Positions 5,031 through 12,040 of a DNA stretch of 27,103 nucleotides are shown here, one piece after another. The DNA is from an uncultured Bacillota bacterium (lineage in GTDB: Bacteria; Bacillota; Clostridia; Oscillospirales; Oscillospiraceae), in assembly GCA_937890735.1 (NCBI GenBank), contig CALACZ010000053.1:1-27103 (forward strand), in the 5' to 3' direction. Under the pieces are notes generated by a model. That model saw only the letters and a program-made list of their open reading frames with translations. It was not told the DNA's origin and searched no databases. The position numbers were made by a program, and so were the translations under genes. How positions within the stretch are numbered: the stretch's first letter is position 1; each line of letters opens with the position of its first letter.

Positions 5031-5789
5031 ATGGGCGATTATACCGGTCAATGGGCGATACTGCCCGCACGGGTCAGGTACGACCGCGCGCTCCCGGCGA
5101 ATGCCAAGCTGATCTATGCGGAGATAGCCGCGAAGATCAACGAGGAGGGCTACTGCTACAGTCACAACCAGTATTTCGCGGAGCGCTTTGGGCTCAAGCC
5201 GGACACGGTCAGCTCCCTGGTCAAAAAACTGGAGGACGCAGGGTACATAAAAATCGACGTGGACAAGAGCAGGGTCAACCTTGACCGCCGCCGCATCTAC
5301 CTCACGGGCAAACCGTATGACTTTACCGGCGAGGGGGGTATCGGATTTAAATCCGATACCGGTATAGGACAAAAATCCGATACGGTCTCGGATTTAAATC
5401 CGAGACCAATAGAAAATAATAATTTAAAATATAATACCCCCTATAGTCCCCCAGAGGGGGACAGCGCGAGCGGCACGAAAAAGTCAAAGGACAAAAGCCG
5501 ACCGCAATGGAAGCCGGAGCGCTTTGAAGGTTTTTACGACTTTTACCCCCTGCACAAGAGCCGGGTGGCCGCTGTGCGGGCGTGGGACAAGCTCCGCCCG
5601 AGTGACGAGCTGATAGACACGATCGCCCGGGCGCTGCGAGCCCAGAAGAAGAGCGACGACTGGCAGCGAGGGATAGGCATACCGTACCCGTCCTCTTGGC
5701 TCAACGGGCAGCGCTGGCGCGATGAGATAACGCCCACCGCCAGAGCGGCGGACACGGGCGGCTGGGCAGAGAGCCGGGAGGTGCTGTGA
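5031..5789 (+). CDS. Phage replication initiator (HTH domain, intragenic origin)
   Basis: The 252-residue protein begins with a winged-helix domain (about 1-100: WAILPARVRYDRALPANAKL, YSHNQYFAERFGLKPDTVSS, KKLEDAGYIKI) typical of Clostridia phage replisome organisers. A linker (100-160) is encoded by the iteron repeats and AT-rich stretch, and a C-terminal domain (165-240: FEGFYDFYPLHKSRVAAVRA W...) resembles the segment that contacts the helicase in such initiators. The gene is directly followed by a DnaB-like helicase whose start overlaps its stop. The protein would bind its own coding region to open the origin and load the helicase. GAGGGTGG precedes the ATG. Confidence 0.75.
   Translation: MGDYTGQWAILPARVRYDRALPANAKLIYAEIAAKINEEGYCYSHNQYFAERFGLKPDTVSSLVKKLEDAGYIKIDVDKSRVNLDRRRIYLTGKPYDFTGEGGIGFKSDTGIGQKSDTVSDLNPRPIENNNLKYNTPYSPPEGDSASGTKKSKDKSRPQWKPERFEGFYDFYPLHKSRVAAVRAWDKLRPSDELIDTIARALRAQKKSDDWQRGIGIPYPSSWLNGQRWRDEITPTARAADTGGWAESREVL
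5337..5407. repeat. Three adjacent 23-24 bp iterons (probable replication origin)
   Basis: Copies 1 (5337-5360) and 3 (5384-5407) are perfect 24-bp palindromes sharing the core CGGATTTAAATCCG, differing at two symmetric positions (GGTAT versus GGTCT arms). Copy 2 (5361-5383) is a degenerate 23-bp version. They abut head to tail without spacers and encode the repeated peptides GFKSDTG, GQKSDTV and SDLNPRP of the initiator. Iterons plus an adjacent AT-rich segment inside the initiator gene are the standard layout of lambdoid and lactococcal phage origins. Confidence 0.8.
5408..5436. other. AT-rich DNA unwinding element
   Basis: 28 of 29 bases are A or T, in strong contrast to the GC-rich surroundings, and the stretch directly follows the third iteron. 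It is followed by a small hairpin (TCCCCC AGA GGGGGA, 5447-5461). This is the likely melting site of the origin. Confidence 0.7.
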
Positions 5790-7114
5790 TGCATACGGAC
5801 GAGATAGAGCTTGGCATACTGAGCACGATCCTGCGCCGCCCGGACAAGGCGGGCGAGGCATTCGCCGCGCTGTCTCCCGCGGACTTCGGCACGGAGGCAT
5901 ACCGCGAGGTATTCTCCGCAATGGAGCGGCTGCACGGCAAGGGCGCGCCGATCGACGCGGTGACGCTGGAGCACGAGCTGGGAGAGACGTACAAGGTCAT
6001 CATCCGGCAGATGGAGACGATCGGCATCGTCGACCTCTCCTACTACGCCGCAATGCTCAAGGATCAGCGGCGGATGGAGCTGATACAGCCCGCGGCGCTC
6101 AACGTGGCCTACGCCGAGACGTACACCGCCGCCGAGGAGGAGATGGCCAATCTCAACTCCCTCTTCGTCGACAAAAAGCACCTGCGCATCGTGTCCGCAA
6201 TGGACGCGGCGTCCACATTCTGCGACCGGGCAAACGAGACGCGCCCGGAGTACCTGCGGTTTGGCATGGCGCGGCTGGACGGCATTCTGTACGTGGAGCT
6301 CGGCGACATGATGATCGTCGGCGGGTACCCGTCCAGCGGCAAGACGCTCCTCAGCCTCCAGATGGCGGCGGAGCTGGCGAAAAAGTACCGGGTAGGATTT
6401 TTTAGCCTTGAGACAAGCCCGTCGAAGCTGACAGACCGGCTGATGTGTCATCTGAGCCGGGTGCCGCTGAAAAAGATCAAGGACCGCGATCTCGGCGACG
6501 CCGACTGGCTGGCGCTGACGCGGGCGGCGGAGCAGCTCGCCGCGCTGAAGCTTGAGCTTATCGACGCGGGCGGCATGACCGTCCGGGACATCCGGGCGCT
6601 GTGCCTCAGCCGGAGGTATCAGGTGATTTTCATCGACTACCTCCAGCTGATCGCGGGGGGCGGCAAGCAAAGCCGTTATGAGACGGTGACGCAAATATCA
6701 CAGGAGCTGCACAGCCTCGGGCGCGCGAACGGCGTGACGGTGATAGCCCTTGCCCAGCTCAAGCGCCCGGAGAAGGAAAAGGGCAAGCCCATCCCGCCGA
6801 GCATGGCGGACTTCAGGGAATCGGGGCAGATAGAGCAGGACGCAGACTGCGCGCTGCTGGTGTACCCCAGCGACCCGAACGATTACCGCAGTGACCGTGT
6901 GTTGTACGTCGCCAAAAACAAGGAGGGCACGCGCGCCAAGTACGAGCTGGAGTTTGACGGCGCGGTGCAGACGCTGACCGAAAAGTTCAAGAACTACCGC
7001 GAGACGCAGGCGGAGATACGCCGCGCGTCCAGGGCGGTCGCCGCAGAAAAGGCGGCGGTAGGGCAGGTCAAGTTCGAGGAGCTGACCGACGACAACGACG
7101 AGCTGCCGTTTTGA
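5789..7114 (+). CDS. dnaB: Replicative DNA helicase, DnaB-like
   Basis: The 441-residue protein has the DnaB N-terminal helical domain (about 1-95: IELGILSTILRRPDKAGEAF), a linker, and a RecA-like ATPase core. Walker A is GGYPSSGKT (about 178-186), Walker B is VIFIDYLQLIAGG (about 278-290), and the following IALAQLKRP, ADFRESGQIEQDAD and LLVYP segments are classic DnaB motifs. It would encircle single-stranded DNA as a hexamer and drive the phage fork. The ATG at 5789 overlaps the initiator stop (TGATG), so the two are translationally coupled. At 441 residues it is of normal family length. Confidence 0.9.
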   Translation: MHTDEIELGILSTILRRPDKAGEAFAALSPADFGTEAYREVFSAMERLHGKGAPIDAVTLEHELGETYKVIIRQMETIGIVDLSYYAAMLKDQRRMELIQPAALNVAYAETYTAAEEEMANLNSLFVDKKHLRIVSAMDAASTFCDRANETRPEYLRFGMARLDGILYVELGDMMIVGGYPSSGKTLLSLQMAAELAKKYRVGFFSLETSPSKLTDRLMCHLSRVPLKKIKDRDLGDADWLALTRAAEQLAALKLELIDAGGMTVRDIRALCLSRRYQVIFIDYLQLIAGGGKQSRYETVTQISQELHSLGRANGVTVIALAQLKRPEKEKGKPIPPSMADFRESGQIEQDADCALLVYPSDPNDYRSDRVLYVAKNKEGTRAKYELEFDGAVQTLTEKFKNYRETQAEIRRASRAVAAEKAAVGQVKFEELTDDNDELPF

Positions 7115-7125
7115 GGAGGGGCAAG

Positions 7126-7449
7126 ATGATCAAGATAGGCGATACGCTCCGCTTTGTGCCGTCGGCATGGAGCGAGGCGGGCAAGGGGCTCGGCATCCCG
7201 CGCCCGGCATGGATGCAGGCGTCAGACGTTGAGGGCGTGGTCGAGTACATCAACGCGGCACACGGCTACTGCCGCGTCCGCTACACCGTGCGCGCGCCGT
7301 TCGGGCGCGAATGGGTCGGGCACGAATGCTTCAAGATTACACCGACGCGAGAGCCGGATGAAGCCGAGCCCTCGCGAGGGAAATACAGCGGCTGGAAAAC
7401 GAAAAGAGAACCGGGAGGGTCAAAAAATGCATACTGTCGCTATCTGTAA
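7126..7449 (+). CDS. Phage protein of unknown function
   Basis: The 107-residue protein (MIKIGDTLRFVPSAWSEAGK...) starts at the ATG with GAGGAGGGG 6 nt upstream. The central part (GVVEYINAAHGYCRVRYTVR, HECFKI) reads as a small beta-barrel-like domain, as in phage proteins with an SH3-like fold. The last residues overlap the parA start by 23 nt. No function can be named. Confidence 0.5.
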   Translation: MIKIGDTLRFVPSAWSEAGKGLGIPRPAWMQASDVEGVVEYINAAHGYCRVRYTVRAPFGREWVGHECFKITPTREPDEAEPSRGKYSGWKTKREPGGSKNAYCRYL

Positions 7450-8215
7450 CCTGAAGGGCGGGGTCGCTAAGACGACAACCGCGATCAACGCGGCGGCGAT
7501 ACTCGCCGCACAGCACAAGCAGCGCGTCCTTATCGTGGACGCAGACAGCCAGTGCAACTGCACGGAATTTTTGCAGCGGGACAAAATGCACCCGCGGACG
7601 CTGGGGGACGTACTGAGGTATCGCGGCAACGATGCCGGGGCTTACGCTCTTGCTGGCACCGAGCACAGCCGGTACGCCGGGATCGACATCCTCGCGGCGG
7701 ACGATAGCCTGATGGACCTCGATCTGAGCAAGGTGGAGACCGGCGACGCCTCGGCGGCGTGTCTCAGAGAGCTGGCAGCTCATGCCGAGGCTTGCCCCGA
7801 CGGCAGCCCGGCGAGCTACGACTGGATGATCGTTGACTGCCCGCCAGCATTCAACGCGGCGAGCGCCGCGGCGCTCCTCGCGGCGGACGAGGTAGTAATC
7901 CCGATAAAGCTTGACGCATTCTCTTTGCGCGGCATGGCCAACGTCATGCAGCAGATCCGCAACATGCAGCGGATCAACCCCAAGCTCCGCGTCGCGGGCA
8001 TCCTGCCCACGATGTGGTACCGGTCTGACAACATCGTCCGCGCCGAGCACGAACTGCGCGCCTCCGGGCTGCCGGTGTTCCCGCACATCCGCCGGACGGT
8101 CAAGGCAGACGACATGACATTCGAGCAGGAGCCGCTGATAGTATGCTCCCCGAGGAGCGCGGCGGCAGTAGACTACCGGCACTTCGTCGAGTGCCTCATC
8201 AAGGGGGTGCAGTGA
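7427..8215 (+). CDS. parA: ParA-family partition ATPase
   Basis: The 262-residue protein starts MHTVAICNLKGGVAKTTT, with a deviant Walker A (KGG-x-x-K-T; signature Lys10 and Lys15). VLIVDADSQCN and YDWMIVDCPPAFN follow as the A' and Walker B regions, then EVVIPIKLDAFSLRG. It lacks an N-terminal HTH, as in chromosomal/Soj-type ParA. It would bind DNA nonspecifically and move ParB-bound DNA. The ATG at 7427 has GGGAGGG 7 nt upstream and the stop overlaps the parB ATG (TGATG), so parA and parB form one unit. Confidence 0.9.
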   Translation: MHTVAICNLKGGVAKTTTAINAAAILAAQHKQRVLIVDADSQCNCTEFLQRDKMHPRTLGDVLRYRGNDAGAYALAGTEHSRYAGIDILAADDSLMDLDLSKVETGDASAACLRELAAHAEACPDGSPASYDWMIVDCPPAFNAASAAALLAADEVVIPIKLDAFSLRGMANVMQQIRNMQRINPKLRVAGILPTMWYRSDNIVRAEHELRASGLPVFPHIRRTVKADDMTFEQEPLIVCSPRSAAAVDYRHFVECLIKGVQ

Positions 8216-9504
8216 TGGCGACATTTGACCTCGCCAGCGTGCTCAAGGACGCCGGTGCCCAGATGGGCACGGGGCGCGAGCAGATAGAGTACATAGACAT
8301 CGACAAAATCGGCGCAGACGCAAAGAACTTTTACGCAATGAGCGACATCGGCGCGCTGATGGCAAACATCGAACTGATCGGCTTGCAGCAGCCCATCCGC
8401 GTGCGCCCGAACCCGGACGCGCCGGGGCGGTACATTGTCGTCAGCGGGCACAGGCGCTTGACCGCATTCAAGCAGCTGCGCGACGACAAGGACGGCGGCG
8501 AGCGCTGGACGACCATCCCCGCCATCGTGGAGGCGTGCGCCGACAGCGCCGATTTACAGGAGCTCCGGCTTATCTACGCCAATGCCGACACTCGCAAGAT
8601 CTCAGACCTTGAGCTGCGCAAACAGGCGGAGCGCGTGGAGGCGCTGTTGTACAGGCTCAAGGAGCAGGGCGTCGAGTTCCCCGGCCGCATGCGCGACCAC
8701 GTTGCCGAGGCGTGCAAGATCAGCAAGAGCAAGCTCGGCAGGCTTAAACAGATCAAGGACGGTCTTGCCCCGGACATAAGCAAGGCATATTACGAGACGG
8801 GCACACTTAACGAGGCTGCGGCGCTTGAGCTTGCCAAGCTGCCGGAGGACGTGCAGCGAGAGATAATCAACCGTGCGCGGAACTTGTATACCGGACACGT
8901 GTCGCGGCTCGGTGCGGTGCTGACCAAGCTCATGGGAGAGGACATTCTGAGACTGCGGGATCTCGACTGCCGTAAGTGTGCAGGCGGCGGCGAGTGTATC
9001 AACCAGTCGAAGATACTGGACAAGCTCTACTCTCAAGGTTACCGCGGATATGCTTACTGCGGGCACGGCTGCTGTGCCACCTGTCCTGACCTCGTGTTCT
9101 GCTCAAAGAGCTGCCAGCGGATGAAAGGAAAAAAAGACAAGCTCAGAGCTGACGCGAAGACCGACAAGGCGGCGAAAAAGGCGGCGGTTGTGGCTGAAAA
9201 CTTCGCCACAATCAGAAGAATCCGAGACCTCTGGCAGCGGATGAACGCGGCGTGCACGGCGCAGGGTGTGGACTTTCTAGAAATGAGTGAAGAATGCAAG
9301 CTGAATGGGGTCAGCTTTTCAGCCCCGGACTATCTCTCCGGGAAGTGTATTGACAGTATCAGCGTTCCGACGCCATTCGGCTACGGCGTTGACGTTTCCA
9401 GCGTGGACAGACTGATCTCAGTAGCGGATGCGCTTGATGTGTCGCTGGACTATCTCCTCGGGCGGACGGATGAGATGAGGATGGGAGGTGACGACGATGC
9501 CTAA
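8215..9504 (+). CDS. parB: ParB-family DNA-binding protein with Cys-rich insert and Xre-like tail
   Basis: The 429-residue protein has an N-terminal ParB/Srx domain (IEYIDIDKIG, IELIGLQQPIRV, and the CTPase box GHRR at about 77-80), then a DNA-binding helical region with HVAEACKISKSKLGRLKQI (about 162-180). A cysteine-rich segment follows (about 252-304; CRKC, CGHGCCATC, CSKSC), probably a zinc site. The C-terminus (398-420, VDRLISVADALDVSLDYLLG R) matches the end of an Xre domain rather than a ParB dimerisation domain. A copy of the 16-bp dispersed palindrome lies 40 bp inside the gene. It may partition a plasmid-like prophage or act as a regulator. Confidence 0.85.
   Translation: MATFDLASVLKDAGAQMGTGREQIEYIDIDKIGADAKNFYAMSDIGALMANIELIGLQQPIRVRPNPDAPGRYIVVSGHRRLTAFKQLRDDKDGGERWTTIPAIVEACADSADLQELRLIYANADTRKISDLELRKQAERVEALLYRLKEQGVEFPGRMRDHVAEACKISKSKLGRLKQIKDGLAPDISKAYYETGTLNEAAALELAKLPEDVQREIINRARNLYTGHVSRLGAVLTKLMGEDILRLRDLDCRKCAGGGECINQSKILDKLYSQGYRGYAYCGHGCCATCPDLVFCSKSCQRMKGKKDKLRADAKTDKAAKKAAVVAENFATIRRIRDLWQRMNAACTAQGVDFLEMSEECKLNGVSFSAPDYLSGKCIDSISVPTPFGYGVDVSSVDRLISVADALDVSLDYLLGRTDEMRMGGDDDA
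8255..8270. promoter_or_regulatory. 16-bp dispersed near-palindrome, copy 2, inside parB
   Basis: The exact reverse complement of copy 1 (GTGCCCAGATGGGCAC) begins 40 bp after the parB ATG and encodes part of GAQMGTG. parS sites within or beside the par operon are common. Presence in coding sequence argues against a simple repeat insertion. Confidence 0.75.
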
Positions 9505-9823
9505 GCGCAATGCGCTGATGGCGCGCATAGAGAAGCAGGCGCTGCAATATGCCCACGCGGCGCGGCTGCTGGAGATCGGATTCTGCACCGACATCGCGAC
9601 TATCGCCCTCGGTCGCCTCGGCTGGGGCGAAAAGCGGCTGACCGAGTTTGAGGCGGCATTCTCCGCCGCCTACAATGAGTATGACGCTCTCCGCGAGGAG
9701 GACGGCAGCGACGACCGGGAGCAGGCTTATTATAAAGCCTGCCTCGACCGCGAGATAAAACAGTACGTAGGCAGTAAATTCGTGTCGTTCGACGAGCGGC
9801 ACCCGGAATTGAAAGGAGGATGA
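9497..9823 (+). CDS. Phage protein of unknown function
   Basis: The 108-residue, mostly helical and charged protein (MPKRNALMARIEKQALQYAH...) overlaps the end of parB by 8 nt, with GGAGGTG 6 nt before its ATG. The C-terminus ELKGG is encoded by the next ribosome binding site. Proteins of this size and pattern (IATIALGRLGWGEKRLTEFE) are common next to replication genes in Clostridia phages, but no function is recognised. Confidence 0.5.
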   Translation: MPKRNALMARIEKQALQYAHAARLLEIGFCTDIATIALGRLGWGEKRLTEFEAAFSAAYNEYDALREEDGSDDREQAYYKACLDREIKQYVGSKFVSFDERHPELKGG

Positions 9824-9866
9824 GCCGAGCGCCGTGAGGGTCGAGGGCGACTATCACGGAGGAAAT

Positions 9867-10592
9867 ATGCAAAAAAAACTGATCAAGTCGGCGGGCCCGC
9901 TGGTCGCCGAGGCACTGTACAAGCCGCGCACCGCACCGACCGGGCGCGGACGCGGGCGGAAGTCAAATCCCACGAACGAGATGCAGAGGATCGTCAACGA
10001 TAAGCTGTCATGGCAAAAGCTTAAGTGGCTGCTCGCCGCGAATTTTATCAAGGGCGACATCGTCGGCTGTCTGACATTTGACGACGACCACCTGCCCGAG
10101 ACGCGCAAGCAGGTGACAAACAAGCTTGGATGGTTCCGCCGGAAGGCGGAGGCGGCGCGCCGGGAACGTGGGCAGGAGCTGGTGATGTTCTGGTCGATCG
10201 AGCACCGGCACGGTGACGGGCGCTGGCACATCCACATCGTGGCCAACGCCACGGGCGGAGAGGACTACGCCGAGCTGCACCGGCTGTGGGGGCAGGGAGA
10301 GACGGAGTTCGCCGCGCTGCGCGTGGACGCCAAGCGCAACTATGAGACGCTGGCGCGCTACATGTGCAAGGAGGCGCGCGAGAAGGTCGGACAGAGATCA
10401 TGGAGCTACACACGCAATGTTAAAAAGCCGGAGACCGAGAGCTTCTGGGTACCGGATGATACGACGCTGCGCGTGCCGAAGAACACGACGGTATTTAAGG
10501 ACGTGCGCGCGAAGGGCGAGTATCAGTATATAGAGTTCGCATATGACAACGCGCTCCGCCGCCGCAGACGCTCACCGAGGCGGCGCAGGTAG
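9867..10592 (+). CDS. HUH-type Rep-like endonuclease (G2P-like)
   Basis: The 241-residue protein contains WHIHIVAN, the paired-histidine metal site (His121 and His123) of HUH endonucleases, preceded by FWSIEHRHGDG and followed by NYETLARYMCKEA, where Tyr165 with Lys168 fits the catalytic Y-x-x-K helix. The fold order is that of single-domain rolling-circle Rep/G2P-like proteins. It would nick one DNA strand and remain bound to the 5' end. The phage also has a theta-type initiator, so the HUH protein may serve another step, such as a second replication mode. The start at 9867 follows GGAGG; the C-terminus is a run of arginines. Confidence 0.7.
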   Translation: MQKKLIKSAGPLVAEALYKPRTAPTGRGRGRKSNPTNEMQRIVNDKLSWQKLKWLLAANFIKGDIVGCLTFDDDHLPETRKQVTNKLGWFRRKAEAARRERGQELVMFWSIEHRHGDGRWHIHIVANATGGEDYAELHRLWGQGETEFAALRVDAKRNYETLARYMCKEAREKVGQRSWSYTRNVKKPETESFWVPDDTTLRVPKNTTVFKDVRAKGEYQYIEFAYDNALRRRRRSPRRRR

Positions 10593-10600
10593 GCGAGGCT

Positions 10601-10616
10601 GTGCCCATCTGGGCAC
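10601..10616. promoter_or_regulatory. 16-bp dispersed near-palindrome, copy 3
   Basis: GTGCCCATCTGGGCAC lies 8 nt after the stop of the HUH gene, in intergenic DNA, directly before an AT-rich stretch (10620-10680) that precedes the KTR gene. Confidence 0.75.
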
Positions 10617-10693
10617 GAGGAGAATGTACTTTTTATTTTAATTTTTCTGGCTTGAAACCTGTATTATTTTTAGACAAGAGGAGGCTAAACATA

Positions 10694-10722
10694 TTGCAAA
10701 CACTCAACAAATCGTGTATAAT
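10694..10722 (+). promoter_or_regulatory. Promoter of the KTR gene
   Basis: TTGCAA (10694-10699), a 17-bp spacer and a perfect TATAAT (10717-10722) sit in locally AT-rich DNA. Transcription would begin near 10729. It is an isolated promoter within a long rightward block and serves one gene that ends in a strong terminator. Confidence 0.7.
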
Positions 10723-10897
10723 GCTAACTGTAAGGAACGGGTTTCTTGTGTGCCCGACCTGCCGGCGGAATCGGCATTTGATGAAGATCCCGCCGGACGC
10801 CGCGGCAGTCAACCTTTTGGTCTACTGCCCGGACTGCAAAACCGAACATCGGATAGACATCCGAGAGGGTCAGTGCTTTGAGAGCCGGAGCCAATGA
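10721..10897 (+). CDS. Cysteine-rich KTR-domain protein
   Basis: The 58-residue protein has two CxxC pairs (FLVCPTCRRN and LVYCPDCKTEH) around a short beta stretch, with the pattern C-P-x-C ... Y-C-P-x-C-K-x-E seen in the small KTR proteins of Clostridia conjugative elements and phages. Three starts are possible: the ATG at 10721, a TTG at 10694 with GAGGAGG 9 nt upstream, and a GTG at 10748, the only one downstream of the predicted transcription start. Function is unknown. It has a private promoter and terminator, and the surrounding DNA is more AT-rich than that of its neighbours. Confidence 0.6.
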   Translation: MLTVRNGFLVCPTCRRNRHLMKIPPDAAAVNLLVYCPDCKTEHRIDIREGQCFESRSQ

Positions 10898-10940
10898 CAA
10901 GCGCAATGCGTGCGCTGTGTTGTTGGCTCCGGCTCTTTTG
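10881..10940 (+). terminator. Strong intrinsic terminator after the KTR gene
   Basis: A 14-bp perfect stem (AGAGCCGGAGCCAA at 10881-10894 with its complement at 10923-10936) encloses a smaller inner hairpin (GCGCA...TGCGC) and ends in a short T-run. The 5' arm lies over the final codons of the KTR gene, so ribosomes reaching the stop could prevent folding. Confidence 0.75.
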
Positions 10941-10969
10941 ATTTGCTCGGACGATGGAGGTGATAGCCC

Positions 10970-11344
10970 ATGGCGAGCAAACCATTGAGACCATGCAACC
11001 ATGCAGGGTGCGGCGTACTAACGCGCGAGGGCTGGTGCCCCAGGCACAAGCCGCGCGAACAGCGCAAGGCGAGCGCGGGGTATCACGGCTGGTACATGCT
11101 GCCCATCTGGACGGAGAGGCTGCGCCCGGCACAGCTCCTGCGGGAGCCGTTCTGCCGGGAGTGCGCGCGGCAATATCCGCCGAGTGATCCGCGCCATCGC
11201 ACACCGGCGACGGTCGTCGACCACATCATTCCGCATCGAGGTGACTGGGATGTGTTCACCGACCCGGACGATCTGCAAAGCCTCTGCAAGCGCCACCACG
11301 ACATCAAAACTGCGCAGGAGCAGCGCGATAAGCGACGTTTTTGA
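10970..11344 (+). CDS. HNH endonuclease (packaging-associated)
   Basis: The 124-residue protein has an N-terminal zinc site (CNHAGCGVLTREGWCPRHK), then the HNH core: FCRECARQYPP, ATVVDHIIPHRGD (catalytic DH) and LCKRHHDIKTAQE (final zinc-binding CxxxH). HNH proteins adjacent to terS in HK97-type phages work with terminase in cos cleavage. The gene starts the late packaging block, with GGAGGTGA before the ATG. Confidence 0.85.
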   Translation: MASKPLRPCNHAGCGVLTREGWCPRHKPREQRKASAGYHGWYMLPIWTERLRPAQLLREPFCRECARQYPPSDPRHRTPATVVDHIIPHRGDWDVFTDPDDLQSLCKRHHDIKTAQEQRDKRRF

Positions 11345-11521
11345 CGCCGTTTCCGCTGCTGAGGCTACGTCCGCGCCCAAGCGTCGCGGCCGCGCGAGTG
11401 CGAGCGCGTCGCCCGCGCGATTCAAGACCACCCCCCACCCCGAAAAAGTTTTGGAGGGGGGCGCCATTTACCGCCGCCCCCCTCTCGTGTGCAAAAAAGT
11501 CCCTGATCAAAATTTGAGGAG
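11345..11521. other. Candidate cos/packaging region with C- and G-runs
   Basis: The gap between the HNH and TerS genes holds the C-run 11431-11436, a G-run (11456-11461) and a second C-run (11477-11482). GGGGGGCG (11456-11463) pairs perfectly with CGCCCCCC (11475-11482), and the G-run could alternatively pair with the first C-run. In HNH-containing HK97-type phages the cohesive end site lies in this interval. No cleavage position can be read from one sequence. Confidence 0.35.
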
Positions 11522-11530
11522 GTGAGCCAT

Positions 11531-12040
11531 GTGCCGCCGAAAGCCAAGCGAATCGAGAATATGACCAAAAACATGACGCTCGCCGAGGAGCAGGCCCGCA
11601 TCGAGGCGGAAGCCGCGACCATCCCCCAGCGCGAGACGCTGAACATCGTGCCGCCCGCCTACGTGGCCAAGGGCGACCGCGCCGCGCTGCGTTACTGGAC
11701 GCAGGTGCTTGACCGACTCGCCGCGGCAAACGTGGAGCTGCTGGACGATCTCGACAGCGAGGTGCTGGGGCTGTACTGCTCTATGCTCTCTCGACGTGAC
11801 CGCACCTGCAAAATGTACAAAAAGCTCGCGAGCCTCACGAGGACCAAGGGGCTCGACGTGGCGGAGCTGCTCGACCTGACGGCGCAGATGCAGGATCTTG
11901 ACAGCCAGCTGCGCAGTCAGGAGCGGCTGATACTCCAGTACGCTGACCGGCTCGGGCTGACGCCCGCGAGCCGCGCGGGGCTTGCCAAAAAGAAGGCCGC
12001 CGAGGCGGCGGACGATCCCGACGCGGATCTCTTCGGCTGA
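11531..12040 (+). CDS. terS: Terminase small subunit, P27 family
   Basis: The 169-residue protein has the P27-type pattern: a basic N-terminus, PPAYVAKGDRAALRYWTQVL, DDLDSEVLGLYCSMLSRRDR, and a C-terminal SQLRSQERLILQYADRLGLT with LTPASRAGLAKK, the R-x-x-L-A motif near the end of these proteins. It recognises the packaging site and delivers DNA to the large subunit. The start is taken as GTG 11531 (GAGGAGG about 8 nt upstream); GTG at 11522 overlaps the ribosome binding site. The stop overlaps the terL ATG. Confidence 0.85.
   Translation: MPPKAKRIENMTKNMTLAEEQARIEAEAATIPQRETLNIVPPAYVAKGDRAALRYWTQVLDRLAAANVELLDDLDSEVLGLYCSMLSRRDRTCKMYKKLASLTRTKGLDVAELLDLTAQMQDLDSQLRSQERLILQYADRLGLTPASRAGLAKKKAAEAADDPDADLFG

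Noticed and set aside
11099..11114. GCCCATCTGG in the HNH gene, a partial match to the 16-bp motif
   Set aside because: Both outer ends differ and the symmetry is lost; it encodes the ordinary LPIWTE segment.
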